Source of the DNA: Planctomycetota bacterium
GTDB taxonomy: Bacteria; Planctomycetota; SZUA-567
Direction: 5' to 3'
Length of the DNA: 64,000 nt
NCBI GenBank assembly: GCA_031254915.1
Contig: JAIRTL010000097.1
Span: forward strand, 1-64,000
Below, one piece after another: positions 1 to 6,600 of this stretch; position 1 is the stretch's first letter; each line of letters starts with the position of its first letter. The position numbers and the translations under genes were made by a program. A model generated the notes under the pieces. The model did no database searches and was not told the DNA's origin. It saw nothing but the letters and a program-made list of their open reading frames with translations.

Positions 1-40
1 GTTTTAGCAATTTCAATCCGACATCGGGATACAAAAGGGA

Positions 41-69
41 AGCCCCTTCCGGGGGGAGCGGAAGGGGCT
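41..69. terminator. Bidirectional intrinsic terminator hairpin
   Basis: A perfect 11-bp stem (AGCCCCTTCCG with CGGAAGGGGCT) closes a 7-nt G-rich loop. On the minus strand it is followed by TTCCCTTTTGT and on the plus strand by ACTTTTG, so it could stop transcription in both directions. It lies about 170 bp beyond the stop of the minus-strand permease gene and probably ends that two-gene transcript. A second, weaker 8-bp stem (CAACCAGT/ACTGGTTG, 134-159) lies between. I see no gene in bases 1-240. Confidence 0.6.
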
Positions 70-240
70 CGGGACTTTTGCGCGCGAATAATTCGATCGG
101 ATGTCTCTGATCAGAATGGGGGAATCGCACGCACAACCAGTCTTGGGGGTAACTGGTTGCAAAGAACTATATCCCGCGCCCCGCTTTTGTCAATGCTTTT
201 TTCACCGAAAACCGGCAAAACTTGCGCATCCAACCCCCAC

Positions 241-1707
241 TTACGGTTTTTCGCCGGCGCCGGCCGCGACAGGCAATCCCGCCTTCAGCATGCGCTCCGC
301 CCGCGCCGGCATATACGGCGACATGAGGACGAGGCCGCCCCAGGCGACGAGGCAGGAAATAAGACCGACGAGGAGGCCGGTCTTGAGCCAGGCGAAGAAA
401 TTCATCCCGGTGCGGTAGCGCTTCTCCATCATGCCAAGCGACACGATGTTGGCGCTCGAACCGATCATGGTGATGTTGCCGCCGAGACACGCGCCGTGCA
501 GAAGCGCCCAGAGGAGCGGGGTCTGGCCGATCTTGGTGACGACGGGCATGAACGCGGCGACGAAAACGATGTTGTCGACGAAGGCGCTCCCGACGGCGGA
601 GAGCCCGAGAATCACCGGCACGACGATCGATGGGTCTTCGCCGAACGCGGCGATGAAGCCGTTGGCCATGGCGACCGTGACCTTGGTGTGCTCGAGGGTG
701 CCGGCGACGGCGAAGAGCATCATGAAGAACATGAGCGTCCACCACTCGACGTCGTGTTCGATGTACCTTCTGGCGTGGTCGTGACGCCAGGCCATGAGCG
801 CGCCGGCCAGAATCAGGGGCGTCATGATGAGCATGGTGTTTGGAGCCAGCCCCAGCCAGCGTTCGATCGACGTGTGCAAGGCCAGGAAGAACACGAGCAG
901 GAAAAGGATGAGAATGCTCTTCTGGTACGGGATCCGGACGATCGGGCCGAGGGTGAGGCCCATGGCGCGGCGTTCCTCGAGCTTCACGTCCATTTCCGAG
1001 AGCACGCCCCGGAAATGCCAGATGAGGAACGCCATCACCACCGCGAACTCGATCATCATCAGCGGGAACGACCACTGCATGAAGTCGATGAACGAGAGCG
1101 GCGGGTCGGCGTTCTGGCCGATGACGATGCCGACCGGGTTGCCGAGCATGGTGCCGGTGGAGCCGATGTTCGTCGCCATGACCGCCATCATGATGAACGG
1201 CACGGGCGAGAGCTTGAGGGTGTCGCAAACCTGGAAGACGAGGGTGGAGATGAAGACGATCGAGGTGACTTCGTCCACCATGCAGGCCATGATCGCGCCC
1301 ATGACGCAGGAGAGGACGACGAACAATTTCGAGGTCATGCGCCGGGCGGAGATGATCGTCAGGATCAGCCAGGTGAAAAGGCCGAGATCCTTGAGGACGC
1401 CGACGGTGATCATCATGCCGATGAGGAAGAGAATGACGTCCAGCTTCGCCTCGGCGATGAGGCGGTTGATGTCCATGATGTTGAACAGCATGAGGACGCC
1501 GATGCCGATGAAGGCGATGGCGAGGCGGAAGTTCCAGAACAGCAGGGTGGCCATGATGATGAGCGTGAACACGGACGACGACACGATCTGGTCGAAGGTC
1601 AGGCCGGCGTTATGGGTGATCAGGCCCACCAGGATCGCGGCGAGGAACATCGCGCCGATCCGGTGCATCGCGGCCTTGGCCTGGTTGGCCTCTTTTTTCT
1701 TTGGCAT
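241..1707 (-). CDS. SLC13/ArsB/NhaD-superfamily ion permease
   Basis: 488-residue polytopic membrane protein of the ion transporter superfamily (SLC13, ArsB, NhaD, CitMHS). About 11-12 hydrophobic segments are visible. The second half carries the paired re-entrant signature of these carriers: an FVDNIVFVAAFMPVV stretch followed by GGNITMIGSSANIVS. The first half has the matching MVDEVTSIVF and TNIGSTGTMLGNPVG stretches. The family moves dicarboxylates, sulfate, arsenite or Na+/H+. Sequence alone does not give the substrate. ATG at 1707 has GAGGG about 8 nt upstream. It lies 59 bp downstream of a PTS-EIIA/CBS gene in the same direction, so the two are probably cotranscribed, with the EIIA protein a candidate regulator of transport. 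The chance that it is an arsenite pump is low, since no ars genes are nearby. Confidence 0.85.
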   Translation of the reverse strand: MPKKKEANQAKAAMHRIGAMFLAAILVGLITHNAGLTFDQIVSSSVFTLIIMATLLFWNFRLAIAFIGIGVLMLFNIMDINRLIAEAKLDVILFLIGMMITVGVLKDLGLFTWLILTIISARRMTSKLFVVLSCVMGAIMACMVDEVTSIVFISTLVFQVCDTLKLSPVPFIMMAVMATNIGSTGTMLGNPVGIVIGQNADPPLSFIDFMQWSFPLMMIEFAVVMAFLIWHFRGVLSEMDVKLEERRAMGLTLGPIVRIPYQKSILILFLLVFFLALHTSIERWLGLAPNTMLIMTPLILAGALMAWRHDHARRYIEHDVEWWTLMFFMMLFAVAGTLEHTKVTVAMANGFIAAFGEDPSIVVPVILGLSAVGSAFVDNIVFVAAFMPVVTKIGQTPLLWALLHGACLGGNITMIGSSANIVSLGMMEKRYRTGMNFFAWLKTGLLVGLISCLVAWGGLVLMSPYMPARAERMLKAGLPVAAGAGEKP

Positions 1708-1766
1708 GGTTTTTCCCTCGCGCCGGGATGGCGCATCAGCCTTTTCTCTCTCTCCCGTCTTCCCCG

Positions 1767-2702
1767 CTACCTGAGGACGGTCCGCAAAAATTCATGGATC
1801 CTGATGATGCCGACCAGCTTGCGGTCGCGCAGCACATAGGCGTAATCGGTCTGTTTCTGCCCGATCTCCTTCATGGCGAGGATGGCGGGCGAATCCTCCG
1901 TCACTTCGGCGTAGTCCGAGGTCATGATGTCGTTGAGCCAGGTGGTGGATTCGCGGCGGATGATTTCGGCGAAGGGTTCGAAATTGAGGAACGGGCTCAT
2001 GTCCTCCATCCACATGATGTACTCGGGCATGCATACCCTGACGAGCTGGCTTGTCGTGACGACGCCGACGAGCTCCTGGTCGGAGTCGAGGACGGGAAGC
2101 TCGGTGGCGTTCGAGTCGAGGAAGAGGTCGATCGCCCGCGCCAGGCTGTCGTTTTCGTTGAGGGAGGCGCCGACGTCGCTCATAATGTGCCTGGCCTGGA
2201 GGTGGTCCGGGAGCCGGTGGCCGCCCTCGTCGAAATGCTGCCAGACGGCGAGGGGCGACTTCAGCGCGGCGACGGTTCTGGCCGTGTCCTCGGGCATGCA
2301 GACCTGCGCCAGGGTCTGGAGCGCCTGCATGTGCGCGCCCGGCATGTCCACGGGGATGAGGATGATGATGACGAGGTTGGCGGGTTCGCCGCCGAAGTCG
2401 ATGCCCTTTTCGGACGTCGCCACCGCGATCCGGAGCGCGCCGAGGTTTTCCAGCCGCGCGTGCGGGACGGTGATGCCGGGGCCGACGTTGACGTTGCCGC
2501 GCGCCAGCGCCTCCATCACCCCCTTCTCGGCGTCGTCGACGCTGCCGATGCCGTAGCGGATCGCCAGCCGCTCGAGAAGTTCGCGAACGACCTTCTCCTT
2601 GCTGTCGGCCTTGGTGTGGTGGACGATGTCCTCCGGCTTGAACAGCGCGGTGAGCCGGGCGTTGCGGATCGACTGGCTGCCTTTGAGCGTATTCGTGTCC
2701 AT
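1767..2702 (-). CDS. PTS EIIA (type 2, nitrogen-type) domain fused to a CBS-domain pair
   Basis: 311-residue cytoplasmic protein. Residues about 15-155 form a PTS EIIA type-2 (PtsN/fructose-type) domain with the phosphorylatable histidine at about residue 81 in the motif TVPHARLENL. Residues about 160-225 and 260-310 read as two CBS repeats, with an insertion of about 35 residues between them. CBS pairs bind adenine nucleotides, and EIIA domains accept phosphate from HPr/NPr. A regulatory switch sensing both PTS phosphorylation and nucleotides is therefore plausible (inference). It is the first gene of a pair with the ion permease. I chose ATG at 2702; ATGs at 2714 and 2720 are alternatives with no better ribosome site. 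A long leader carrying repeat family A precedes it. Confidence 0.8.
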   Translation of the reverse strand: MDTNTLKGSQSIRNARLTALFKPEDIVHHTKADSKEKVVRELLERLAIRYGIGSVDDAEKGVMEALARGNVNVGPGITVPHARLENLGALRIAVATSEKGIDFGGEPANLVIIILIPVDMPGAHMQALQTLAQVCMPEDTARTVAALKSPLAVWQHFDEGGHRLPDHLQARHIMSDVGASLNENDSLARAIDLFLDSNATELPVLDSDQELVGVVTTSQLVRVCMPEYIMWMEDMSPFLNFEPFAEIIRRESTTWLNDIMTSDYAEVTEDSPAILAMKEIGQKQTDYAYVLRDRKLVGIIRIHEFLRTVLR

Positions 2703-2780
2703 GGCTCGTTCCATAATCATAGACGGCAATGGTCCAGGACCGTCGCCGTCGAGAAAACCGCCGGATAGGTGAAATGACAT

Positions 2781-2902
2781 GCCGTACGCGGCTCGAAATT
2801 GTGAAAATGGGGGTTGGGGGTTGCCCCGTTCCACATTCGATTCCCGGGCGCATCGCTTGCCGCGCACAGTCCGGGGAATCGCAATTTCAAGGCGCTGACG
2901 GC
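2781..2902 (-). repeat. Repeat family A, long copy A1
   Basis: About 120 bp matching the copies at 4299-4420 and 62037-62163. Shared landmarks are a GTGAAAATGGGGG core, GTTCCACAT, a CGCGCA(C)AGT run and GGAATCGC near the far end. Its end shares CGCACAGTCCGG and TTTCAAGGCGC with copy A2. Read on the minus strand it lies in the leader of the EIIA/CBS gene. It has the same orientation relative to that gene as copy A3 has to rsmE. No coding function is visible. Confidence 0.7.
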
Positions 2903-2904
2903 AT

Positions 2905-2932
2905 AGTATAGCGCCGGAACGCCGTGTGGGAA
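2905..2932 (-). promoter_or_regulatory. Candidate sigma70 promoter for the EIIA/CBS-permease pair
   Basis: On the minus strand, TATACT (2905-2910) is preceded by 16 bases and then TTCCCA (2927-2932). The -10 is good and the -35 poor. It directly abuts the start of repeat copy A1, so the repeat would be transcribed as leader RNA. The position fits the long leader. Confidence 0.35.
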
Positions 2933-2933
2933 C

Positions 2934-2960
2934 AAAAAAACACCCCCGGTTCGACGGGGG
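2934..2960 (-). terminator. Intrinsic terminator of the CheD-receiver gene
   Basis: On the minus strand, a stem CCCCCG/CGGGGG with a 6-nt loop is followed by TGTTTTTTTG, the classic pattern. It lies about 260 nt past the stop codon of the CheD-receiver gene. Confidence 0.75.
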
Positions 2961-2968
2961 AGAAGAAA

Positions 2969-2993
2969 ACGCCGGGCGCGTCCGGCCCGGCGT
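2969..2993. terminator. Second strong hairpin next to the terminator
   Basis: A 9-bp perfect stem (ACGCCGGGC/GCCCGGCGT) with a 7-nt loop. On the plus strand a six-T run follows about 10 nt later. On the minus strand it is followed by GTTTTCTTC. It forms a tandem termination region with the hairpin at 2934-2960. Confidence 0.6.
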
Positions 2994-3131
2994 CGGCGTA
3001 TGCTTTTTTCAGTCGGGCGCGTCCGTTCCCCCACCCCGACCGCTTCCAGCGCCTTTGGCGAGGACGGGCAAATGAAAAAGGGGACTGCAAGGGCGCCGCG
3101 CGGCAACGCCCGGCCGGCAGCGGCCTTGGAA

Positions 3132-3214
3132 CCTCTCCGGATGGGACGGGATGGATATTGTCCCCCATTATTTTTCAATGAGTCCATCCCGGAAAGCGCC
3201 CCTATTCGGAGAGG
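3132..3214 (-). other. Nested inverted repeats just past the CheD-receiver stop codon
   Basis: Two nested stems are visible: an outer 8-bp pair (CCTCTCCG 3132-3139 with CGGAGAGG 3207-3214) and an inner 9-bp pair (CGGGATGGA 3147-3155 with TCCATCCCG 3183-3191). Inside these a further ATTG/CAAT pair closes an AT- and C-rich loop. The structure begins 3 nt after the stop codon of the minus-strand gene. It has no U-tract, so it may stabilise the 3-prime end rather than terminate. Confidence 0.5.
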
Positions 3215-3217
3215 CTC

Positions 3218-4162
3218 TTACTGGTTGGGCTTGAACATCATCTTGCGGACCACCTTGCCGGCGGCGTGTCTGATTTTCGGGATATACGCCTGCTGGACGA
3301 CGTCAAGCCCCTTGTAGAGGTGAAGCGTGTCCTTGTCGATCACGTCGACGGCGCCGTATTCGCGCGCCTTGGCGGCGACCTGCGACTGGTCCTTGGCGAT
3401 CGTGGAGCAGATGACCACCGGCTTCGGATAGTGCTGGGAAAGCGACTTGAGGAACTTGAGCCCGTCGAGTTTGGGCATGATGATGTCGAGGCTGATGACG
3501 TCCGGGTCGAGCTCGAGGATCTTGTCCCGCGCCTCGAAGGCGTCGCCGGCCTCGCCGCAGACCTCGAGGTCGCGCGTGCCGGAAATGGCCTGCTTGAGGA
3601 TCTTCCTGACCAGCGGCGAGTCGTCGACGACGAGGACCTTCGTCTTGCGGGTCGCCAGGTCGCGCCGCCGCGCCTCGAGGCGCGCGCCTTCCTCCGTCTT
3701 CTGGATCACTTTGACGACCACCCGGTTGGATGCGGTGTCGAAGTAGATGCGCCGGCCCGAGGTGCCGCCGACGTCCTCCTCGGTGATGGGGATGTTCTTC
3801 CTCTTGAGCATGCGGCGGGCCATGTCGATGTTCTTGAGCCCGATGTCGGAGGCGGCGCCGAGATGGCCGACAACCGCGCCGCCGCCGTAGATCTTCGCCG
3901 TCATCTTGCCGTTGGGATCGAGCTTCTGCATGAGCCAGACGATCGTCTCGATCGAGGTGTCGCCGTAACGGCCCTTGTCGGGGTCGCGCGCGCCCGGATT
4001 CTCGGCGAGGAGATAATGGTTCATGGCCGCGTGGGGTTTGGCCTCGTTCTTGAGGCATACGGCGACGCAACTGCCCAGCAGGGTCGCCATATTGCACGGA
4101 GCCCGCGAAACGTGATATTCGCCCGGCAGTAGAAAGACGCGATCGGGTCCATCGGCTGACAT
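3218..4162 (-). CDS. cheD: CheD deamidase fused to a CheB-type receiver domain
   Basis: 314 residues. The N-terminal part (about 8-155) is CheD, the chemoreceptor glutamine deamidase. It has the LGSCV motif with nucleophile Cys32, then MNHYL with His49 at the usual 17-residue distance, and Thr27. The KIYGGGAVVG and DIGLKNIDMAR stretches are also family features. Residues about 173-285 are a response-regulator receiver with acidic pair Asp180-Asp181, phospho-acceptor Asp226 (DIIMP) and Lys277. The receiver most resembles that of CheB (DDSPLVRKIL, LDGLKFLKSL), but the methylesterase domain is absent and the protein ends about 35 residues after the receiver. ATG at 4162 has GGAGGAAG upstream. 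No other chemotaxis gene is adjacent; a CheR-like gene lies 43 kb away. Confidence 0.87.
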   Translation of the reverse strand: MSADGPDRVFLLPGEYHVSRAPCNMATLLGSCVAVCLKNEAKPHAAMNHYLLAENPGARDPDKGRYGDTSIETIVWLMQKLDPNGKMTAKIYGGGAVVGHLGAASDIGLKNIDMARRMLKRKNIPITEEDVGGTSGRRIYFDTASNRVVVKVIQKTEEGARLEARRRDLATRKTKVLVVDDSPLVRKILKQAISGTRDLEVCGEAGDAFEARDKILELDPDVISLDIIMPKLDGLKFLKSLSQHYPKPVVICSTIAKDQSQVAAKAREYGAVDVIDKDTLHLYKGLDVVQQAYIPKIRHAAGKVVRKMMFKPNQ

Positions 4163-4471
4163 GGTTCTTCCTCCAGCAAGGCGTTTTCCACGCCGCGTGC
4201 GCGCCGCCTTTCCTCCCCTCCCGCGATGACGCGCCGGAGAGGCATTCTCCGATTCATGCCCGCGCCCGGAAGCGCCGGACGCGAGCCCATGAATAGACTG
4301 TCGGCGCCTTGAAACCGCGATTCCCGGACTGTGCGCGGCTGGCGGCGCGCCCGGGAAACGAACGAATGCGGAACAGGGCGGCTGCCACCCCCCATTCCCG
4401 CAATTTCCGGCCGCGCACGATATAATTCCCCGCTGGCGGCGCGGGCGAATCCATCGGCGGCGGCCGGGCGG
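4163..4471. other. Intergenic region carrying a repeat copy
   Basis: 309 bp between the SurA/PpiD-like gene and the CheD gene, both on the minus strand. The centre is repeat copy A2 (4299-4420). The remainder (4163-4298) is leader of the CheD gene, with a strong ribosome site at its end. A TATAAT string at 4421-4426 touches the repeat end on the plus strand, with no plus-strand gene to serve. Confidence 0.6.
4299..4420 (+). repeat. Repeat family A, long copy A2
   Basis: About 120 bp. Landmarks are TTGAAACCGCGATTCC, GGACTGTGCGCGGC, CCGGGAAACGAA, GCGGAACAGGGCG, CCCCCCATTCCC and a GCAATTTCCGGCCGCGC end. It is collinear with A3 on the plus strand and with A1 on the minus strand. Unlike those copies, it is antisense to the gene that follows it (CheD, minus strand). 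Confidence 0.7.
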
Positions 4472-6271
4472 TCAGGAACCGACGATATCCGGATTGACGC
4501 GGATCTCGCCCTTGCCCACCCGGTCCCAGAAGGTCAGGAACATGGCGTCGGTCGGCTGGATGCGGAACACGGGGCCGACGAAGGAGTCGATCCTGCCGGA
4601 GTCGCCGGAGCGGTCCATGCGGATGATCCCCTGGTAGCGGGCCTTGACGTCCGCCGCTTCGCCGTCGAATTCATCGCGGGTGGGGATGGCGCGGCCGGTG
4701 AGGACGCGGAGTTCCCAACCCTTTTCGCCGCTGGCGGCGTCGGCGTATTCGACCGGGCCGTACACCTCCCCGACGGCGAGCTTGCCGAATTCGTAGTCCG
4801 TGCCGCCCATCATCCGGCTATAGGGAAGCGTTTCCTCCGGGATGGCGCGGTACATGTCGGCGAATTCACCCTCCGGGAACCCGCCGGCCGCGGCGGCGGC
4901 GATGAAGTCGCGCACCCCGGAGGCGGTCTCCTCCGCCTTGTCCAGGGCGAGCTCGGCCACGCGTTCGCCGACCAGGTCGGACAGGGCGGCTTCATACAGA
5001 TCGGAACGGACCGCGCCGTCCCCGGCGTCGATGTCCGCCGGCCTGGACGGGGTGTAGTCGAGGAGTTTGAGGCGCAGGTAGCCTTCGGCGCCCTTCACCG
5101 GACGCATGGCGAGATTGAAGCCGTTCTTCCAGGATTCGATCGTCGTCGCCCGCTCCTCGTCCGCCATGCCGTCGATTTCATCGAGCGCGGCGGTGATTTC
5201 AGATCCGGGACCGAAGAGGGGGTCGGCCGCGAGCCGGGCGGCGGAGCGCGCGGACTCGCCCGTCGTTCCCGCCTTGACGCCGTACTTGGCGAGCTGGGTC
5301 AGCTTCGCCAGTTCCTCCGGGGACATCTCGCCGTTGGCGCGCAACTGCGGGTCGACGTCGATCGTCAGGTTCCGCAGGGCCGTCCGTTCGCGTTCGTTCG
5401 CGGAGAGCGCCTCGACGACGATGTCGCGGACGTTCTCGAAGGGGAGGTTGGCGAACATGGCGCGGTTCTGGTCGTAGAAGGAGCGGATCTCATCCTCCGA
5501 AAAGACGTGCGGCGCGGTTTCCGTCGCGTAGGGCAGGAGCACATAGGAGAAGCGCCAGGTCGCGGCGTCGCGGAAGCGGTCGTCGTCGCGGCGCGCAAGA
5601 ATGTAGTCGCGGACGAGGGTTTGCAGTTCCTCCGGGTCCTTGGCGGTGAATTCCGCCTTGGCCTGTTCCGACATGCCGGCGCTTTCCGGGGTGCGGATGC
5701 GCTTGAAGAGCGCCTGCGCCTTTTCGAGCGCGTAAATCCGGTAGGCGGAGTCCTCGGTGACGGCGACGGTGTTGTTGTCGACGTTGACGTAGCTGTTCAG
5801 GGTCATGAGATCCCTGACGCCGGCGAGGAATTCGGCCCGGGAAATCTGCAGGCGGCGGCAGATTTTCGTGACTTCGCCCTCGAGGGAGGAGGGGTCGTTG
5901 CGATAAGCGGTCGAGGTTATCGGGTGCGCGTTCTGGAGATAGGTGCCGACGATGGCGTCCGAGGCCTTGACGCCCGCCGCCTCCGCGTCCTTGATGACCG
6001 AATACGCCCAGATGTGCGCCCAGAGATCGCCCGTGGCGGCGGTGTCGGGGGCGCCGTTGAAATAGAAGGGCATCTCGCCCATGGCGGCGCGCATGCGCAG
6101 GCGGAAGCGTTCGTAATCGCGATAATTCAACGATTCCCGGCCGATTTTCGCGATCTCGACGTTCTGATGGGCCTGGAAGCCGCCCACGCCCCAGACGAGC
6201 GCGAAGGAGGGAATGATGATGATGCTGACGATGATGAAAACCCACTTCTGATTGCGCCGAAACATATCCAT
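4472..6271 (-). CDS. SurA/PpiD-like membrane-anchored periplasmic folding factor
   Basis: 599 residues. A short basic N-terminus (MDMFRRNQK) precedes one membrane segment (about residues 10-28), then a long soluble region exported to the periplasm. The N-terminal half (about 35-200) has the pattern of the SurA/PpiD N-terminal chaperone domain: a short strand IAKIGRESLNYRDYERF followed by helices. The C-terminal half, with a GELAVGEVYGPVEY-like stretch (FGKLAVGEVYGPVEY) around residues 520-540, resembles a parvulin rotamase fold in degenerate form. I see no complete parvulin active site, so chaperone rather than isomerase activity is the safer reading. ATG at 6271 was preferred to an upstream in-frame ATG at 6361 because the membrane anchor then starts normally. 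It appears to be a single-gene unit. Confidence 0.65.
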   Translation of the reverse strand: MDMFRRNQKWVFIIVSIIIIPSFALVWGVGGFQAHQNVEIAKIGRESLNYRDYERFRLRMRAAMGEMPFYFNGAPDTAATGDLWAHIWAYSVIKDAEAAGVKASDAIVGTYLQNAHPITSTAYRNDPSSLEGEVTKICRRLQISRAEFLAGVRDLMTLNSYVNVDNNTVAVTEDSAYRIYALEKAQALFKRIRTPESAGMSEQAKAEFTAKDPEELQTLVRDYILARRDDDRFRDAATWRFSYVLLPYATETAPHVFSEDEIRSFYDQNRAMFANLPFENVRDIVVEALSANERERTALRNLTIDVDPQLRANGEMSPEELAKLTQLAKYGVKAGTTGESARSAARLAADPLFGPGSEITAALDEIDGMADEERATTIESWKNGFNLAMRPVKGAEGYLRLKLLDYTPSRPADIDAGDGAVRSDLYEAALSDLVGERVAELALDKAEETASGVRDFIAAAAAGGFPEGEFADMYRAIPEETLPYSRMMGGTDYEFGKLAVGEVYGPVEYADAASGEKGWELRVLTGRAIPTRDEFDGEAADVKARYQGIIRMDRSGDSGRIDSFVGPVFRIQPTDAMFLTFWDRVGKGEIRVNPDIVGS

Positions 6272-6600
6272 TGACACGGCCGGACCCTCGTTCCTGAAAA
6301 AGGCGAAAGAGAAACCGCCGAAACCGCCTTCAAGGGGTTCCGGCCGGAAGACTGCCCTCAAGAGTACCGGATTTCGGCGCTCGTTTCAATGTAAAAACGG
6401 GAGTCCGTTCGCCGACGGCGGAGACGGGAAGTCCTTCTCCAATGCCTTTTTCTCCCCCGGGGGCTTCGCCCCGCCGGGTTTTCGATGAATTTTCCGCCGC
6501 GCCGCCGGGCGGGAAACGCGTCCGCCGCCTCACATCCATCGTCCGCGGCGGCGATCCGAAGGCATGGAACCGCTTCGATTGCGCCGAAGCCCATGGCCGC
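6272..6600. other. 329-bp intergenic stretch
   Basis: Lies between the start of the SurA/PpiD-like gene and the stop of the GH57 gene, both on the minus strand. A GC hairpin (CGGGGGCTTCGCCCCG, near 6458-6473) followed on the plus strand by CCGGGTTTT is the only structure seen. There is no credible ORF, repeat or clear promoter. Confidence 0.45.

Larger units (their letters stand above)
2703..3217. other. 515-bp intergenic region between two minus-strand genes
   Basis: No coding sequence is credible here. From right to left, in the direction of transcription, it holds a long foldable 3-prime region (3132-3214), two terminator hairpins (2943-2993) belonging to the CheD gene, a possible promoter near 2905-2932, a full copy of repeat family A (2781-2902), and the leader of the EIIA/CBS gene. 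Short frames in the region have no ribosome sites or family resemblance. Confidence 0.7.

Noticed and set aside
134-159. 8-bp hairpin near the left edge considered as a tRNA or small RNA part
   Set aside because: No cloverleaf, no T-loop consensus and no acceptor stem could be drawn around it.
157-1839. Long plus-strand frame opposite the permease gene
   Set aside because: It is the antisense of a well-conserved membrane protein, with His/Asp/Glu/Arg-rich low-complexity content and no ribosome site. High-GC DNA commonly gives such long open antisense frames.
4421-4426. TATAAT on the plus strand at the edge of repeat A2
   Set aside because: There is no -35 at the right distance and no plus-strand gene downstream for 5 kb. 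It may be chance or part of the repeat edge.
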